Source of the DNA: JANNBN01 sp031430595
GTDB taxonomy: Bacteria > Actinomycetota > Acidimicrobiia > Acidimicrobiales > JANYDT01
Assembly (NCBI GenBank): GCA_031430595.1
Contig: JANPBU010000047.1
Coordinates: forward strand, 1 to 64,000
Length of the DNA: 64,000 nt
Reading direction: 5' to 3'
Shown here: positions 24,614 to 33,019 of the stretch, in pieces
Layout of the letters: the number at the start of each line of letters is the position of its first letter
Position numbering within the stretch: position 1 is the stretch's first letter
Notes under the pieces: generated by a model
The model's input: only the letters and a program-made list of their open reading frames with translations
Told to the model about the DNA's origin: nothing
The model's database searches: none
Position numbers and translations under genes: made by a program

Positions 24614-25386
24614 GTAGGAACATCGACAACTTCGACAACCTTGACGATGCCCACCTTGAGACGATTCTCAGAAGTATCGGTGCCGAGTTACACCTTCAGC
24701 ACACACTTCAACCCATTCAAGCCGAACGAATCGTCCATGTCACAAAAGCCCGAAAAAGGCTTCGTGCCTATGCGATCACCTTCATTTCGATCTGCGCGCT
24801 TGTCTTTGCTACGCCGGCTGTTCGTGCCGCAGTCGCAAATTGGTTCGGTATCGGGTCAACAGAGATCAAAATCTCACCAAACCTGACATCGTTAGAACCA
24901 CTTTCAGACTGCCGGTCGGGCAATGAAACTTCGTGCACTTTTCCAAAGATCGATCAGGCCCTCGCGGAGATAAATGGTTCGTCCGCAGCAGCGTCGCTGG
25001 GCTTTGCATTGCCCGACCTATCAACCACGCCACTTGGGAAACAGGTACGGTTCGCCACCATGCCCGAAGGAGGGGTACTTGTTATATGGGCGGACAACAG
25101 CACCCTCTGGTTGCATTCCGTCAGTATTGAACCCGCAATGCTGTTGAAGAAGTTGGGTGGTTCTGGGGTAACTACAAGTGCGGTGAACAATTTAGGAGAC
25201 GCCGCCATTGCGATTTCAGGCCCGCATTGGTTGCAGACACCCCATCGCAAGATCTTGGCCACGAATACGATTTTGTGGGTTCGAGGGATGAACGAGTTTC
25301 GCCTCGAATCCAATCTCCCCCCTGATCAACTCATCAACGTGGCCAGAGAGTTGGATGATCAATTCAAACTTGTTGAGATGCCGTAG
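24610..25386 (+). CDS. Probable membrane anti-sigma factor with extracytoplasmic Cys pair
   Basis: A 258-aa single-pass protein: a cytoplasmic segment of about 50 residues, a membrane helix (RLRAYAITFISICALVFATP, about 51-70), then an extracytoplasmic domain starting VRAAVANWFGIGSTEIKI. The TP-x-x-R-A-A-V-A-x-W-F-G-(I/L) motif right after the helix is typical of proteins encoded next to ECF sigma genes. The cytoplasmic part lacks the H-x3-C-x2-C zinc motif of ZAS anti-sigma factors. The outer domain has two cysteines, C101 and C109, spaced by seven residues, suitable for a disulfide. ATG 24610 overlaps the sigma stop by 4 bases. The anti-sigma role is inferred from context. Confidence 0.72.
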   Translation: MSRNIDNFDNLDDAHLETILRSIGAELHLQHTLQPIQAERIVHVTKARKRLRAYAITFISICALVFATPAVRAAVANWFGIGSTEIKISPNLTSLEPLSDCRSGNETSCTFPKIDQALAEINGSSAAASLGFALPDLSTTPLGKQVRFATMPEGGVLVIWADNSTLWLHSVSIEPAMLLKKLGGSGVTTSAVNNLGDAAIAISGPHWLQTPHRKILATNTILWVRGMNEFRLESNLPPDQLINVARELDDQFKLVEMP

Positions 25387-25412
25387 CGACCGACCACACC
25401 AACAAGCGCGAA

Positions 25413-26105
25413 CTACCGCTCGATTGCGTTAACGATGATGGTCCACACGTCTGGGTCAATACCCAAACCGATATGTGAGCTTTTTACTTCAAGGCTTCGA
25501 GTCGTTGGCTCTGGGTCGATGCAGGTTCGCCAATCGACCACACCATCAGCCTTGCTGTAGATCGCCGTGACCGGAACCTTGATAGGGATATCGGCGCGCG
25601 CAGCAATTTGGTTCTCGATCTCACGGATACCAACTTCGCTATAGAAGCCTACGGCACTCGTGAACCGTGGCCCAAACAACGGGGTGCCGAACGTGACAAC
25701 TTTCGAGATGAGATCAGGGCGATCTCGGGCGGCTTCGCGAGCGAGAACCCCACCCAGGCTCCAACCGAGCACCACACAACGCTCACCATGGCGTTGCGCG
25801 TGTAAATAGATCTGCTCGATGACCGCATCGAGGGTTCCGGCGACCTCACCACCGTTGACGCCAAGCCCCCAACCAACACACCGATGACCCCGACCGATAA
25901 GGTATGCGCGCAGAGGGATCGTCGAGACATCATTGGTGCCAAACCCCGGAAGAACAATTACGGAACTTGGTTCAGATGAACGCTTCCGCATTAGTTTGGG
26001 TGCAGCTAGGGGAAGCCGCAAAAACTGGATTGCGGTTCGTACTTCACCAATTCGTTGCAATGTCGAAGGTGCCTTAAACAATTGCTTAGTTGTGGAATCG
26101 GGCAC
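25413..26105 (-). CDS. Alpha/beta-hydrolase fold protein
   Basis: A 230-aa hydrolase. The first conserved block VIVLPGFGTNDVSTIPLRAY carries the oxyanion region; the nucleophile elbow is GWSLGGVLA (G-x-S-x-G); an acid residue is likely in SKADGVVDW and the His in SSHIGLGI. This matches short alpha/beta hydrolases close to lipase/esterase or triacylglycerol-lipase-like groups. I choose GTG 26105, because the open frame upstream overlaps the divergent nitronate monooxygenase gene. The substrate is unknown. Confidence 0.75.
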   Translation of the reverse strand: MPDSTTKQLFKAPSTLQRIGEVRTAIQFLRLPLAAPKLMRKRSSEPSSVIVLPGFGTNDVSTIPLRAYLIGRGHRCVGWGLGVNGGEVAGTLDAVIEQIYLHAQRHGERCVVLGWSLGGVLAREAARDRPDLISKVVTFGTPLFGPRFTSAVGFYSEVGIREIENQIAARADIPIKVPVTAIYSKADGVVDWRTCIDPEPTTRSLEVKSSHIGLGIDPDVWTIIVNAIER

Positions 26106-26177
26106 CCCGTCACTGTAGGGCGAAACAGGCAATGACTCGTATTGGAAGCAAACTATCACCCCCGATAGTCTTCGGCT

Positions 26178-27311
26178 ATGCAGACCAAAGTCAGTTCCAT
26201 GCTCGGAATCGAATTTCCAATTCTGGCCTTCAGTCATTGCCGCGATGTGGTTGCGGCTGTAAGTAAGGCCGGAGGAATGGGCGTTCTAGGGGTAACAGCA
26301 CACACCCCGCAGCAACTCGAAATTGATTGCGATTGGATCGAAGAGCAAATTGGTCCGAATCGAAGCTACGGCATAGATGTTCTCATCCCCGCCAAGTACA
26401 CGGGTTCTGACGAAGGTGGCCTCACAGCCGAGCGACTCGCCCCAATGATCCCCGCTGAACATCGTATGTTCGTCAATGAAATCTTGGCCCGGTACGACGT
26501 TCCACCGCTTCCGGACGGCGAATTGGCCCCGACCGGAGAGGGAACGTGGTCACACAAGGGTGCCCAGCCTCTCGTTGATATCGCACTGTCACGCAAAATT
26601 CGTCTCATCGTCAATGCACTTGGCCCCGCCCCAGCATCGCTCGTTGCCCAAGCCCACGACGCGGGAGTACACGTTGCCGGCTTGGTTGGAACCAAGGTTC
26701 ACGCAGAACGCCAAGTGAACAATGGTGTCGATTTTGTAGTCGCCCAGGGTTACGAAGCTGGCGGACACACCGGCGACATCGCAACGATGGTGCTTATTCC
26801 AGAAGTCGTTGATGCAGTCGCACCGGTTCCGGTTGTGGCTGCTGGCGGTATTGGCCGCGGCCGCCAAATCGCTGCAGCTATGGCACTTGGAGCACAAGGT
26901 GTGTGGACTGGCTCGGTATGGCTGACCACCGAAGAGGCCGAGACGCATCCGGTCGTGAAACAAAAATTTCTGACCGCAACCTCCAGCGACACCCTGAGGT
27001 CGCGGGCCAGTACCGGTAAACCAGCCCGCCAGCTTCGTACGGCCTGGACCGACGAGTGGGAAAACCCTGAAAACCCTCAACCCCTCGGAATGCCGCTACA
27101 CGGAATGCTGATTGCGGAGGCGCAACGCCGAATAGCGCGCGGCGCCAACGTGCCAGGCTCGGGAGCCGAACGCCTCGTCAACTATTTCGTGGGTCAGATC
27201 GTAGGAAATATGAATCAGATCAAACCAGCGGGACGAGTAGTGATGGATATGGTTGCCGAATACCTCGACGTTGTCGAAGCCTTGGCCGCCAGTCTGCGAA
27301 TCGACGACTAA
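26178..27311 (+). CDS. Nitronate monooxygenase (2-nitropropane dioxygenase family)
   Basis: A 377-aa FMN-dependent TIM-barrel enzyme. It begins TKVSSMLGIEFPILAFSH, followed by the AAVSKAGGMGVLG motif typical of the family. FMN phosphate is bound by VVAAGGIGRGRQIAAAMALG and the sequence GYEAGGHTGD surrounds the active site; VWTGSVWLTTEEAETHP completes the barrel. The family oxidises alkyl nitronates, although many members act on other substrates. The first long helix carries an acyl-CoA-reductase-like insertion around 80-130 (GLTAERLAPMIPAEHRMF) seen in some actinobacterial members. It is divergent from an alpha/beta hydrolase. Confidence 0.88.
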   Translation: MQTKVSSMLGIEFPILAFSHCRDVVAAVSKAGGMGVLGVTAHTPQQLEIDCDWIEEQIGPNRSYGIDVLIPAKYTGSDEGGLTAERLAPMIPAEHRMFVNEILARYDVPPLPDGELAPTGEGTWSHKGAQPLVDIALSRKIRLIVNALGPAPASLVAQAHDAGVHVAGLVGTKVHAERQVNNGVDFVVAQGYEAGGHTGDIATMVLIPEVVDAVAPVPVVAAGGIGRGRQIAAAMALGAQGVWTGSVWLTTEEAETHPVVKQKFLTATSSDTLRSRASTGKPARQLRTAWTDEWENPENPQPLGMPLHGMLIAEAQRRIARGANVPGSGAERLVNYFVGQIVGNMNQIKPAGRVVMDMVAEYLDVVEALAASLRIDD

Positions 27312-27328
27312 CTCGGGTGAGTACAACC

Positions 27329-27604
27329 TCAGCAGGTCAGCACGATGGCCTCGAAGAGGTAAGCGCTTAGATCATTTTGTACCTCACTGAGCAGCAATCG
27401 ATGTAGCTCAGGAAAGGAGACCGTTACCGTCATGCCCTTTGGTCCACCGAGACGCGCTTCAACGTTCACATCGCGGACTCTATACTTTTCGATGAGCACC
27501 TTACGCACCACACGAACAACCGCATCACGTCGAAGATCGGGTTTGTATATTTCCCGACGCTCGTCCTTGGTATGGCAGCGACCACATAAATGTGTTTTGG
27601 CCAT
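27329..27604 (-). CDS. Small protein with N-terminal CxxC motif, unknown function
   Basis: A 91-aa protein starting MAKTHLCGRCHTKDERREIY. The C-x2-C-H motif at residues 7-11 could bind zinc or haem, although without an export signal haem is unlikely. The rest is a charged mixed alpha/beta domain (VVRVVRKVLIEKYRVRDVNV) ending in LTC. I take ATG 27604 rather than the in-frame TTG at 27625. It sits downstream of, and on the same strand as, the LanC-like gene, with a 109-base gap. I recognise no family. Confidence 0.55.
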   Translation of the reverse strand: MAKTHLCGRCHTKDERREIYKPDLRRDAVVRVVRKVLIEKYRVRDVNVEARLGGPKGMTVTVSFPELHRLLLSEVQNDLSAYLFEAIVLTC

Positions 27605-27713
27605 AAGTACAGCTCTCTTGTTCAAAACGGATCACGTCTTCAAGGGTTCTGATTGGGTGTTCGGTCCAATTGGTTGTGATCATCTTCCGAGGTAATCGAG
27701 GGTACCAGTAGGT

Positions 27714-29012
27714 TTACAAGCGTTCGTCAGGAAACCATATTCGGGCATCGCTACTCGCAATATGGACCAGGAAGCTTCCGATGCCAGACGCACCCTGCAT
27801 GTAACCGGTTTGGGTTTGAAGAAATGTTGGTCGAGCCCGATGCTCGGCCTGAACCCAAGAACGCTGAGCTCCCACGAGGTTTGATTGCGCCACCACTACC
27901 TCGGCACACCGTTGGGCAAGATCAAGATATCCGGCATCACCCGTTGCCGCCCACATCGCTAGTGCGCTGTCGCCAAGGCCGGCGTCTCCGCAGCACTGCC
28001 CGTGGTTTTGCCACCATCCGTCTGACCGCAATTCGGGTGCACCAATCGCGTGAAGCCCATCAAGAAGTACGCGCGCATGTGACCACCACTCGGTATCGCC
28101 TGTGAGGCGACCTAACGTCGCAAGAAGTCGCCAGGTTCCGGCTGGCCCATGACACTCGCCCAGGTAAAACATCGGCGGAAGTTGCTCTTCCGTGTGACAC
28201 ACCAACTTTGCGTTACTCTCACCCACCGAGCAGGCGCGGCTCATCACATACTTCGCTGCGGAAGCCGCCGCATCAAGGTGACGCTGATCACCGGTGGCAT
28301 CAAAGAGTTGCGCGAAAAAGTATCCGACGCCAGCACCACCATGAGCAAAGTTAGGGGCAGTAAACGGAAAAGGCATATCTGACATCAACCCCCAACGCAC
28401 ACCGTCGGGGGTATGTTCGCCAACGTCCAGGAGCCGTTCACCAACCGAAATGGCCCAACCAAGTGCACGGTCGTCGAGACCGCCACGGTGCGCATGGAGA
28501 AACATCAGCGCAGCACCACCAGCCCCCACCGACAGATCATAAATTTCACGATCACCAGTTTTCCCAGTGATGTCAGAGAAGGGCATGGGTTCGATCCACG
28601 CCATCCCAGCCCCGAGTTGTTGCGATTGTGCCACTAGTTGTTCCAAACACCACACTGCTGCTTCCCGAAAGGTGTCATCGCTAGTCACCTCCCACAATGC
28701 CTGCAGAACAAACGCATACCCCGGCCAACCCGTCGCGAAGGCCACTGACGACCACTGCTTTGTGCGCAGATGATCGGCAAGGCGTACACCTTCAGCAACT
28801 GCTAAGTCTCTATATGAAGCATCACCGGTCGAATCACTCAGCTCCAGCAGAAACACGATGATGCCGGCGGTGCCGTGATAGAGCGACGAATCACTGCGCT
28901 CATTCGCGTCGGTTGACTTGAGCCATCCCCCCACCAGTGGGTCAGGTGCCCGAAGCAACTCAACAAATGCGGCGGTCTGAACAGCAGCTTCTGAGGCAAG
29001 GGAGGCTTCCAT
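27714..29012 (-). CDS. LanC-like (lanthionine synthetase C family) protein
   Basis: A 432-aa alpha/alpha-toroid protein with the repeated G-x-x-G inner-helix motifs of the LanC fold: YHGTAG (45-50), AHGGAG (223-228), CHGPAG (287-292), CCGDAG (340-345) and MQGASG (405-410). In LanC cyclases zinc is held by a Cys in the fifth layer and a Cys-His pair in the sixth. Here layer five has C287 (followed by H288) and layer six has C340-C341, so the His is replaced by Cys. No LanB, LanM or precursor peptide is seen nearby. It may be a stand-alone LanC-like protein, which in other organisms add glutathione to dehydroamino acids, or a relative with lost chemistry. Confidence 0.82.
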   Translation of the reverse strand: MEASLASEAAVQTAAFVELLRAPDPLVGGWLKSTDANERSDSSLYHGTAGIIVFLLELSDSTGDASYRDLAVAEGVRLADHLRTKQWSSVAFATGWPGYAFVLQALWEVTSDDTFREAAVWCLEQLVAQSQQLGAGMAWIEPMPFSDITGKTGDREIYDLSVGAGGAALMFLHAHRGGLDDRALGWAISVGERLLDVGEHTPDGVRWGLMSDMPFPFTAPNFAHGGAGVGYFFAQLFDATGDQRHLDAAASAAKYVMSRACSVGESNAKLVCHTEEQLPPMFYLGECHGPAGTWRLLATLGRLTGDTEWWSHARVLLDGLHAIGAPELRSDGWWQNHGQCCGDAGLGDSALAMWAATGDAGYLDLAQRCAEVVVAQSNLVGAQRSWVQAEHRARPTFLQTQTGYMQGASGIGSFLVHIASSDARIWFPDERL

Positions 29013-29060
29013 AAGCTGAACCTAGCTCGCGGGCAGCCGACTTTTCCATCTACGAAATCG

Positions 29061-29729
29061 CTACGAGAAGAACGCTGTGAACTCATCTACCGCGGCTCTC
29101 TCGGTTCTCAGCGTGTTGATTGGGTTGTTCGGGTCGGCATACCCAATTGCCATGCCACAATACATTTGTAAGTCGTCAGACAGGCCGAAGTACGAGCGAG
29201 TCAGGCCGTGGCGAAGCATCCAAAATTCCTGCATGCACGATGCCATTCCTTTCTCTTGAGTGACCAACGCAATCGTCTGCATGAACATGCCAAGGTGAGC
29301 CCATTGCCCGGTGCCCATTGACCGATCAATAGCAAAAAATAGCGCAGCAGGCGCCCCGAAGAAGTCGTAGTTCTTGACCATCTGGGTGAGCCGTGCCGTT
29401 TTGTCATCTCTTGGAATGCCGATCGTGGCATAGAGGTCTTCGCCACACTTAAATCGCCGAGATCGATACGGCTCTTTCAATTCCTTCGGATACATATCAA
29501 ATTCAGTTGGGTCGCCAAATGGAGACATCTGGGGCTGCGCTTGCACCAACAATTTGAAGTCAATCATCGACTGCCCACACAGGGCATAAACGTTCCAAGG
29601 CTGCACGTTTCCGCCTGATGGCGACCAACGAGAAATCTCCAGAATCGATCGCAAGTCGGCTTCGGTCACTGGCGTATCAAGAAAAGCACGGGTAGAGATT
29701 CGTTTTGTAACAGCTTCACTGACGTTCAT
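29061..29729 (-). CDS. Nitroreductase-family FMN oxidoreductase
   Basis: A 222-aa nitroreductase. The FMN phosphate-binding start is VTKRISTRAFLDTPVTEADL (R-x-S-x-R-x-F), followed by ISRWSPSGGNVQPWNVYAL, the S-x-x-N-x-Q-P-W motif, and a dimerisation helix. The C-terminus has GMAIGYADPNNPIN, matching the G-x-P-x-G/Y-A-D region. It probably uses NAD(P)H to reduce nitroaromatics or quinones; the physiological substrate is unknown. The start codon overlaps a divergent frame by one codon, and the LanC-like gene lies 48 bases downstream on the same strand. Confidence 0.88.
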   Translation of the reverse strand: MNVSEAVTKRISTRAFLDTPVTEADLRSILEISRWSPSGGNVQPWNVYALCGQSMIDFKLLVQAQPQMSPFGDPTEFDMYPKELKEPYRSRRFKCGEDLYATIGIPRDDKTARLTQMVKNYDFFGAPAALFFAIDRSMGTGQWAHLGMFMQTIALVTQEKGMASCMQEFWMLRHGLTRSYFGLSDDLQMYCGMAIGYADPNNPINTLRTERAAVDEFTAFFS

Positions 29730-29793
29730 GGTTGATTTTTATAGCCGTAGGATCTCGACGGATGCGAATCGGACTGGTTTCTCAGGCTCTGAA

Positions 29794-30540
29794 ATGAGTG
29801 ACATGCAAAGCAATGCTCAGAAGCGACTCGACCTACAGGCACGGCTGGCAACCATGGCTGAACGAGGGAAACCGAACCCGCGCATCGAAGCCGTTCCGGA
29901 CCAACTCTTCCACGACGAACCAGTCCCGATCGTCGAAACTGAACAACTTGCAGACACGCTGCAAACGAACGAAAAGTATATGAACGTCACGCTGACTGCA
30001 GGCGACTACAACCAAGCCAACCTGGAAGATCTCGCCCTAGAACGTTGCGTATTGACCAACACACGCTTTGCCGGCACCAACCTTCACAACGCTTCGATCA
30101 TTGGTTCGACGCTTAGAACCGTAGACGGTGCTGGTGCCGTATTTGATGGGGCCACTATCGCAGACACCGGGTTCTTCGAGTCTCGCCTTACCGGTACAGA
30201 TTTCGGACGGACAACACTTTCGCGAGTGACCTTCACTGAAACAAATTTGACCCTCGCACGATTCTGTTTCGCGAAGCTGTCGAACGTCACGTTTCGTGAT
30301 TGTGACCTCACCAACACTGACTTCCAAGGCTGCAAAGCTTCCAATATCGTTTTCGAACGATGTCGCTTACACCGAACAGAGTTCTCTCAATCAACGGTAA
30401 AGTCAGGTGCCATTAGAAACTGTGATCTTGAATTGGTCCGTGGGCTTACTTTTCTGGCAGGCATCACCCTCGACAAGTCAGCTGTGATTTCACTCGCCCC
30501 GGCCTTCGCCGTAAGTATGGGTTTCAAGGTCGAAGGCTGA
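29794..30540 (+). CDS. Pentapeptide-repeat-like protein
   Basis: A 248-aa protein. After a helical N-terminus (KRLDLQARLATMAERG) of about 80 residues, the rest follows the A(D/N)LxX pentapeptide pattern with F or L at the central position: NLEDLALERCVLTN, FAGTNLHNASIIGSTL, FRDCDLTNTDFQGC and FERCRLHRTEFSQS. This predicts a right-handed quadrilateral beta-helix. Some such proteins mimic DNA and protect gyrase, but most have no known role. The start is uncertain: I use ATG 29794; the frame opens at 29728, overlapping the nitroreductase start. The 3' end overlaps the convergent CPBP gene by 17 bases. Confidence 0.78.
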   Translation: MSDMQSNAQKRLDLQARLATMAERGKPNPRIEAVPDQLFHDEPVPIVETEQLADTLQTNEKYMNVTLTAGDYNQANLEDLALERCVLTNTRFAGTNLHNASIIGSTLRTVDGAGAVFDGATIADTGFFESRLTGTDFGRTTLSRVTFTETNLTLARFCFAKLSNVTFRDCDLTNTDFQGCKASNIVFERCRLHRTEFSQSTVKSGAIRNCDLELVRGLTFLAGITLDKSAVISLAPAFAVSMGFKVEG

Positions 30541-31417
30541 GCGGCCGAACCGGAAATTGATCAAGCCAACGAGGCAAACGGCTATCGAGTAATTCGAATA
30601 CCAAGAATTGAAACCCCACGGCCGCAGCGATCAACACGACCGTCATTCCACCGAACCCAGAAGCTATACCCATGGCCAACGCATTTTGCGTGGTGTGGAT
30701 CGCCATCGCTGGGCGAAGCGAATCGGCATACCAAGCCACGGCTCCCAGAACACCACCAAGCATCATGTACGGCACGACGAGTACTAGAGGAATAGAGCCG
30801 AGGTGCACTGCGCCGAAGATCACCGAACTCATGACAACACCCCCCACAGGCCCAACTAGCTCGGTGAGTTGGCGCATCAGAAACCCACGAAAGATGAGTT
30901 CTTCAACGATTGGGGCAACCACAACACCGGCAAGCAACAAGATGACCACCGGGAGCGTGGGAGGATCGCCTTTCAGGATCGTCACAATCGAATGTTCAGG
31001 CTGATTCTCTGGGTCAACACCGGTAGCCACGAGGTAGATCCCTGCGCAAATCGCATAGGCAATGTATGTACCTATAGCAAAGCCAAGTGCCTGGCCCCAC
31101 GATTTGGGTTTCGCATAACCGAGCCTGCGGCCGTTGATCATCCATCGTCGCGCCGCCCACCAGATTGGAACAACTGAGATCGCTTGACTGAAGAAAATAC
31201 CCGAGCTGATAAGGACCAATCGACCGGTTCGGCTGAACTCGCGTTGTGACTGAACAGCATCGGCGCCCTTCCCAAGCACCCACCCAACTACCAGAGCCAA
31301 CCCCAAAGCAACCCCAACCACACCGAGTGTCTCAACAACGGAACGAGGTGTTCGGGGTCGACCGTTGGGAAACGACCCGGTACTCACGTGGTGCAATGAG
31401 CCTAGTTTCACCACCAC
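30524..31417 (-). CDS. CPBP-family intramembrane metalloprotease (CAAX/Abi type)
   Basis: A 297-aa protein with about eight membrane helices. The catalytic motifs of the CPBP (Rce1-like) family are present: APIVEELIFRGFLMRQL (E-E-x3-R), SSVIFGAVHLG (F-x3-H) and YMMLGGVLGAVAW in the third motif region. Family members process prenylated proteins in eukaryotes, and in bacteria act in bacteriocin self-immunity or unknown membrane proteolysis. The start is GTG 31417; an internal GTG at 31387 is also possible. It is 21 bases downstream of the VOC gene on the same strand. Confidence 0.85.
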   Translation of the reverse strand: MVVKLGSLHHVSTGSFPNGRPRTPRSVVETLGVVGVALGLALVVGWVLGKGADAVQSQREFSRTGRLVLISSGIFFSQAISVVPIWWAARRWMINGRRLGYAKPKSWGQALGFAIGTYIAYAICAGIYLVATGVDPENQPEHSIVTILKGDPPTLPVVILLLAGVVVAPIVEELIFRGFLMRQLTELVGPVGGVVMSSVIFGAVHLGSIPLVLVVPYMMLGGVLGAVAWYADSLRPAMAIHTTQNALAMGIASGFGGMTVVLIAAAVGFQFLVFELLDSRLPRWLDQFPVRPLSLRP

Positions 31418-31438
31418 ACGGTAGCGGCCGTTGCGCAG

Positions 31439-31810
31439 CTAGCGATCAGGTTGGATGAACTCAATCACGTGTCCATCAGGGTCTTGAACCCAAAACTGAG
31501 CAAGACGCGAACCGGGGGCGTTGACGGTGATGCCGTTTGCCTCAAGATGGGCTTTTGTTGCTTCAAGATCTGCTATTGCAAACGCCTCATGACGACCACG
31601 GGGGTTGGCCGACTCGACCACCTCAACACCAACCGATTCAGGATGATCAATAAGATGAAGCTGAGCATTTCCGAGCTCTAACCAGACGCCGGGCACCCCC
31701 ATATCCGGACGCGGAATGGTCTGAAGCCCGAGAACGCCACAGTAAAAGTCAATTGACCGCTGCAGGTTGTTGACGGGCAACGACGTGTGGTGCACACCAA
31801 GCACAATCAT
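31439..31810 (-). CDS. VOC-family (glyoxalase/bleomycin-resistance-like) protein
   Basis: A 123-aa single VOC module: VLGVHHTSLPVNNLQRSIDF at the start (metal-ligand His), VWLELGNAQLHLIDHP in the middle, and FWVQDPDGHVIEFIQ at the end with a likely Glu ligand. The fold serves glyoxalases, dioxygenases and resistance proteins; the activity here is unknown. Its start overlaps the stop of the upstream LLM-class oxidoreductase by 4 bases, so the two are coupled and may act on one substrate. Confidence 0.87.
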   Translation of the reverse strand: MIVLGVHHTSLPVNNLQRSIDFYCGVLGLQTIPRPDMGVPGVWLELGNAQLHLIDHPESVGVEVVESANPRGRHEAFAIADLEATKAHLEANGITVNAPGSRLAQFWVQDPDGHVIEFIQPDR

Positions 31811-32721
31811 GAGCTGAACGCCGCAAATACTTCGCTCAGGGCCTTGGCCTGACCGCCGGTTGTAGAACTCGGCGCGAGAATTGGTGTGGATACCCCGGCA
31901 TCAAGCCACTTTTCCACCCCATCACGTACCTCGTTTGCGGGTCCGTAAAGGGTTACTTCCTTCAGCCACCGCTCAGACATCAAACCGGAAAGCGCATCGC
32001 GGTCTCGGCGAGCAAGTGCCTCCTCGATTGCCGTCATTTCTTCTTCGTACCCGCTCGCTTTCCAATAGTTACGATAATTTGGTAGCTGTACATACATAGT
32101 GAGGGTTTTGCGGCAAACAGCAGCGGCAGCAGCTCGATCATCGTCGATCACTGTCGGAAGCATGTCGCCAACGAAGAATCCGTCGGCGATACGTGCAGCC
32201 GGAATGTTCGCCAGTTGTGTTGGCATCGCACTTCGAGCAGAGTTCGCCCACACTGCCCCATCAGCAATTTCAATGGCCAAGTCAAGCATCTTGTTTCGAA
32301 GCGTGGCCAACACAATTGGGGGAAGCGGACCTACGGACTTCGAAGCAGCGTGCAACGCTTCAACATAGGCACGCATATCAGCGAGCGGGGTGGCACGTTC
32401 AACGTTCATGTTGTCGAGCACGGCATCGTGGCTCACACCAATTCCTAGCTGAAAGCGCCCTCCACTCATCTCGTGAAGGTACGCAGCCTGAGACGCCAAC
32501 TGCGAAGCATGTTGAAAATAAATCGGTTGAATTGAGGTAGCAACTTTCAAGGTCGTCGTTGCGTGAGCGACCGAGAGGCACAGGCCGAGCGCATCACCGA
32601 AACTTGGGCAGTGCACGCCGGTAAAGCCAATCTTTTCAGCTTCAACCGCTGCTGCGACCGCTACTGCACGCTTTCCCGGTGATGCTGCAAGACTGATGGC
32701 TGGCATTCGACGTTCGCTCAT
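31807..32721 (-). CDS. LLM-class (luciferase-like) oxidoreductase, probably F420-dependent
   Basis: A 304-aa TIM-barrel enzyme of the bacterial luciferase family. Features are AVEAEKIGFTGVHCPSFGDA near the start, LKVATSIQPIYFQHASQLAS, and SGGRFQLGIGVSH, a typical cofactor-binding stretch. In actinobacteria most such proteins use coenzyme F420. I choose ATG 32721, which matches the family N-terminus (ISLAASPGKRAVAVA); the frame is open 79 codons upstream but crosses the divergent gene. No strong ribosome-binding site is seen. It is coupled to the VOC gene. Confidence 0.85.
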   Translation of the reverse strand: MSERRMPAISLAASPGKRAVAVAAAVEAEKIGFTGVHCPSFGDALGLCLSVAHATTTLKVATSIQPIYFQHASQLASQAAYLHEMSGGRFQLGIGVSHDAVLDNMNVERATPLADMRAYVEALHAASKSVGPLPPIVLATLRNKMLDLAIEIADGAVWANSARSAMPTQLANIPAARIADGFFVGDMLPTVIDDDRAAAAAVCRKTLTMYVQLPNYRNYWKASGYEEEMTAIEEALARRDRDALSGLMSERWLKEVTLYGPANEVRDGVEKWLDAGVSTPILAPSSTTGGQAKALSEVFAAFSS

Positions 32722-32743
32722 AGGGAAGAAGTTACTGGCAATG

Positions 32744-33019
32744 ATGGAAGAAATCACTTTGAGCAACACAACTCCTGCGCCCACCAAGCCAACCGACCCT
32801 TTGCACGGCATGACCCTCGAGGCCATTCTCAATGCGCTAGTCGACCATTTTGGGTGGTTCGACCTTGGTTGCCTGATCCGGATCAACTGCTTTAACGACG
32901 ACCCGTCGATCAAATCGAGTCTCAAGTTTCTTCGCAAAACTCCGTGGGCGCGCACCAAAGTCGAAGCCCTCTACATCTCGATGGTGACCGAGGCAATGCC
33001 CCATGACGTCGTTCAGTGA
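32744..33019 (+). CDS. VF530/DUF2132-family small protein
   Basis: A 91-aa protein whose last 70 residues match the VF530 (DUF2132) family: MTLEAILNALVDHFGW, INCFNDDPSIKSSLKFL and RKTPWARTKVEALYISM. The family is described as a small DNA-binding or unknown-function fold. The start is uncertain among ATG 32741, ATG 32744 and TTG 32759 (the last has GGAAGAAA at good spacing). The 3' end overlaps the start of the deaminase pseudogene by 17 bases, which suggests cotranscription. Confidence 0.8.
   Translation: MEEITLSNTTPAPTKPTDPLHGMTLEAILNALVDHFGWFDLGCLIRINCFNDDPSIKSSLKFLRKTPWARTKVEALYISMVTEAMPHDVVQ

Noticed and set aside
26106..26237. Upstream extension of the alpha/beta hydrolase
   Set aside because: It overlaps the start of the divergent nitronate monooxygenase and shows no family similarity.
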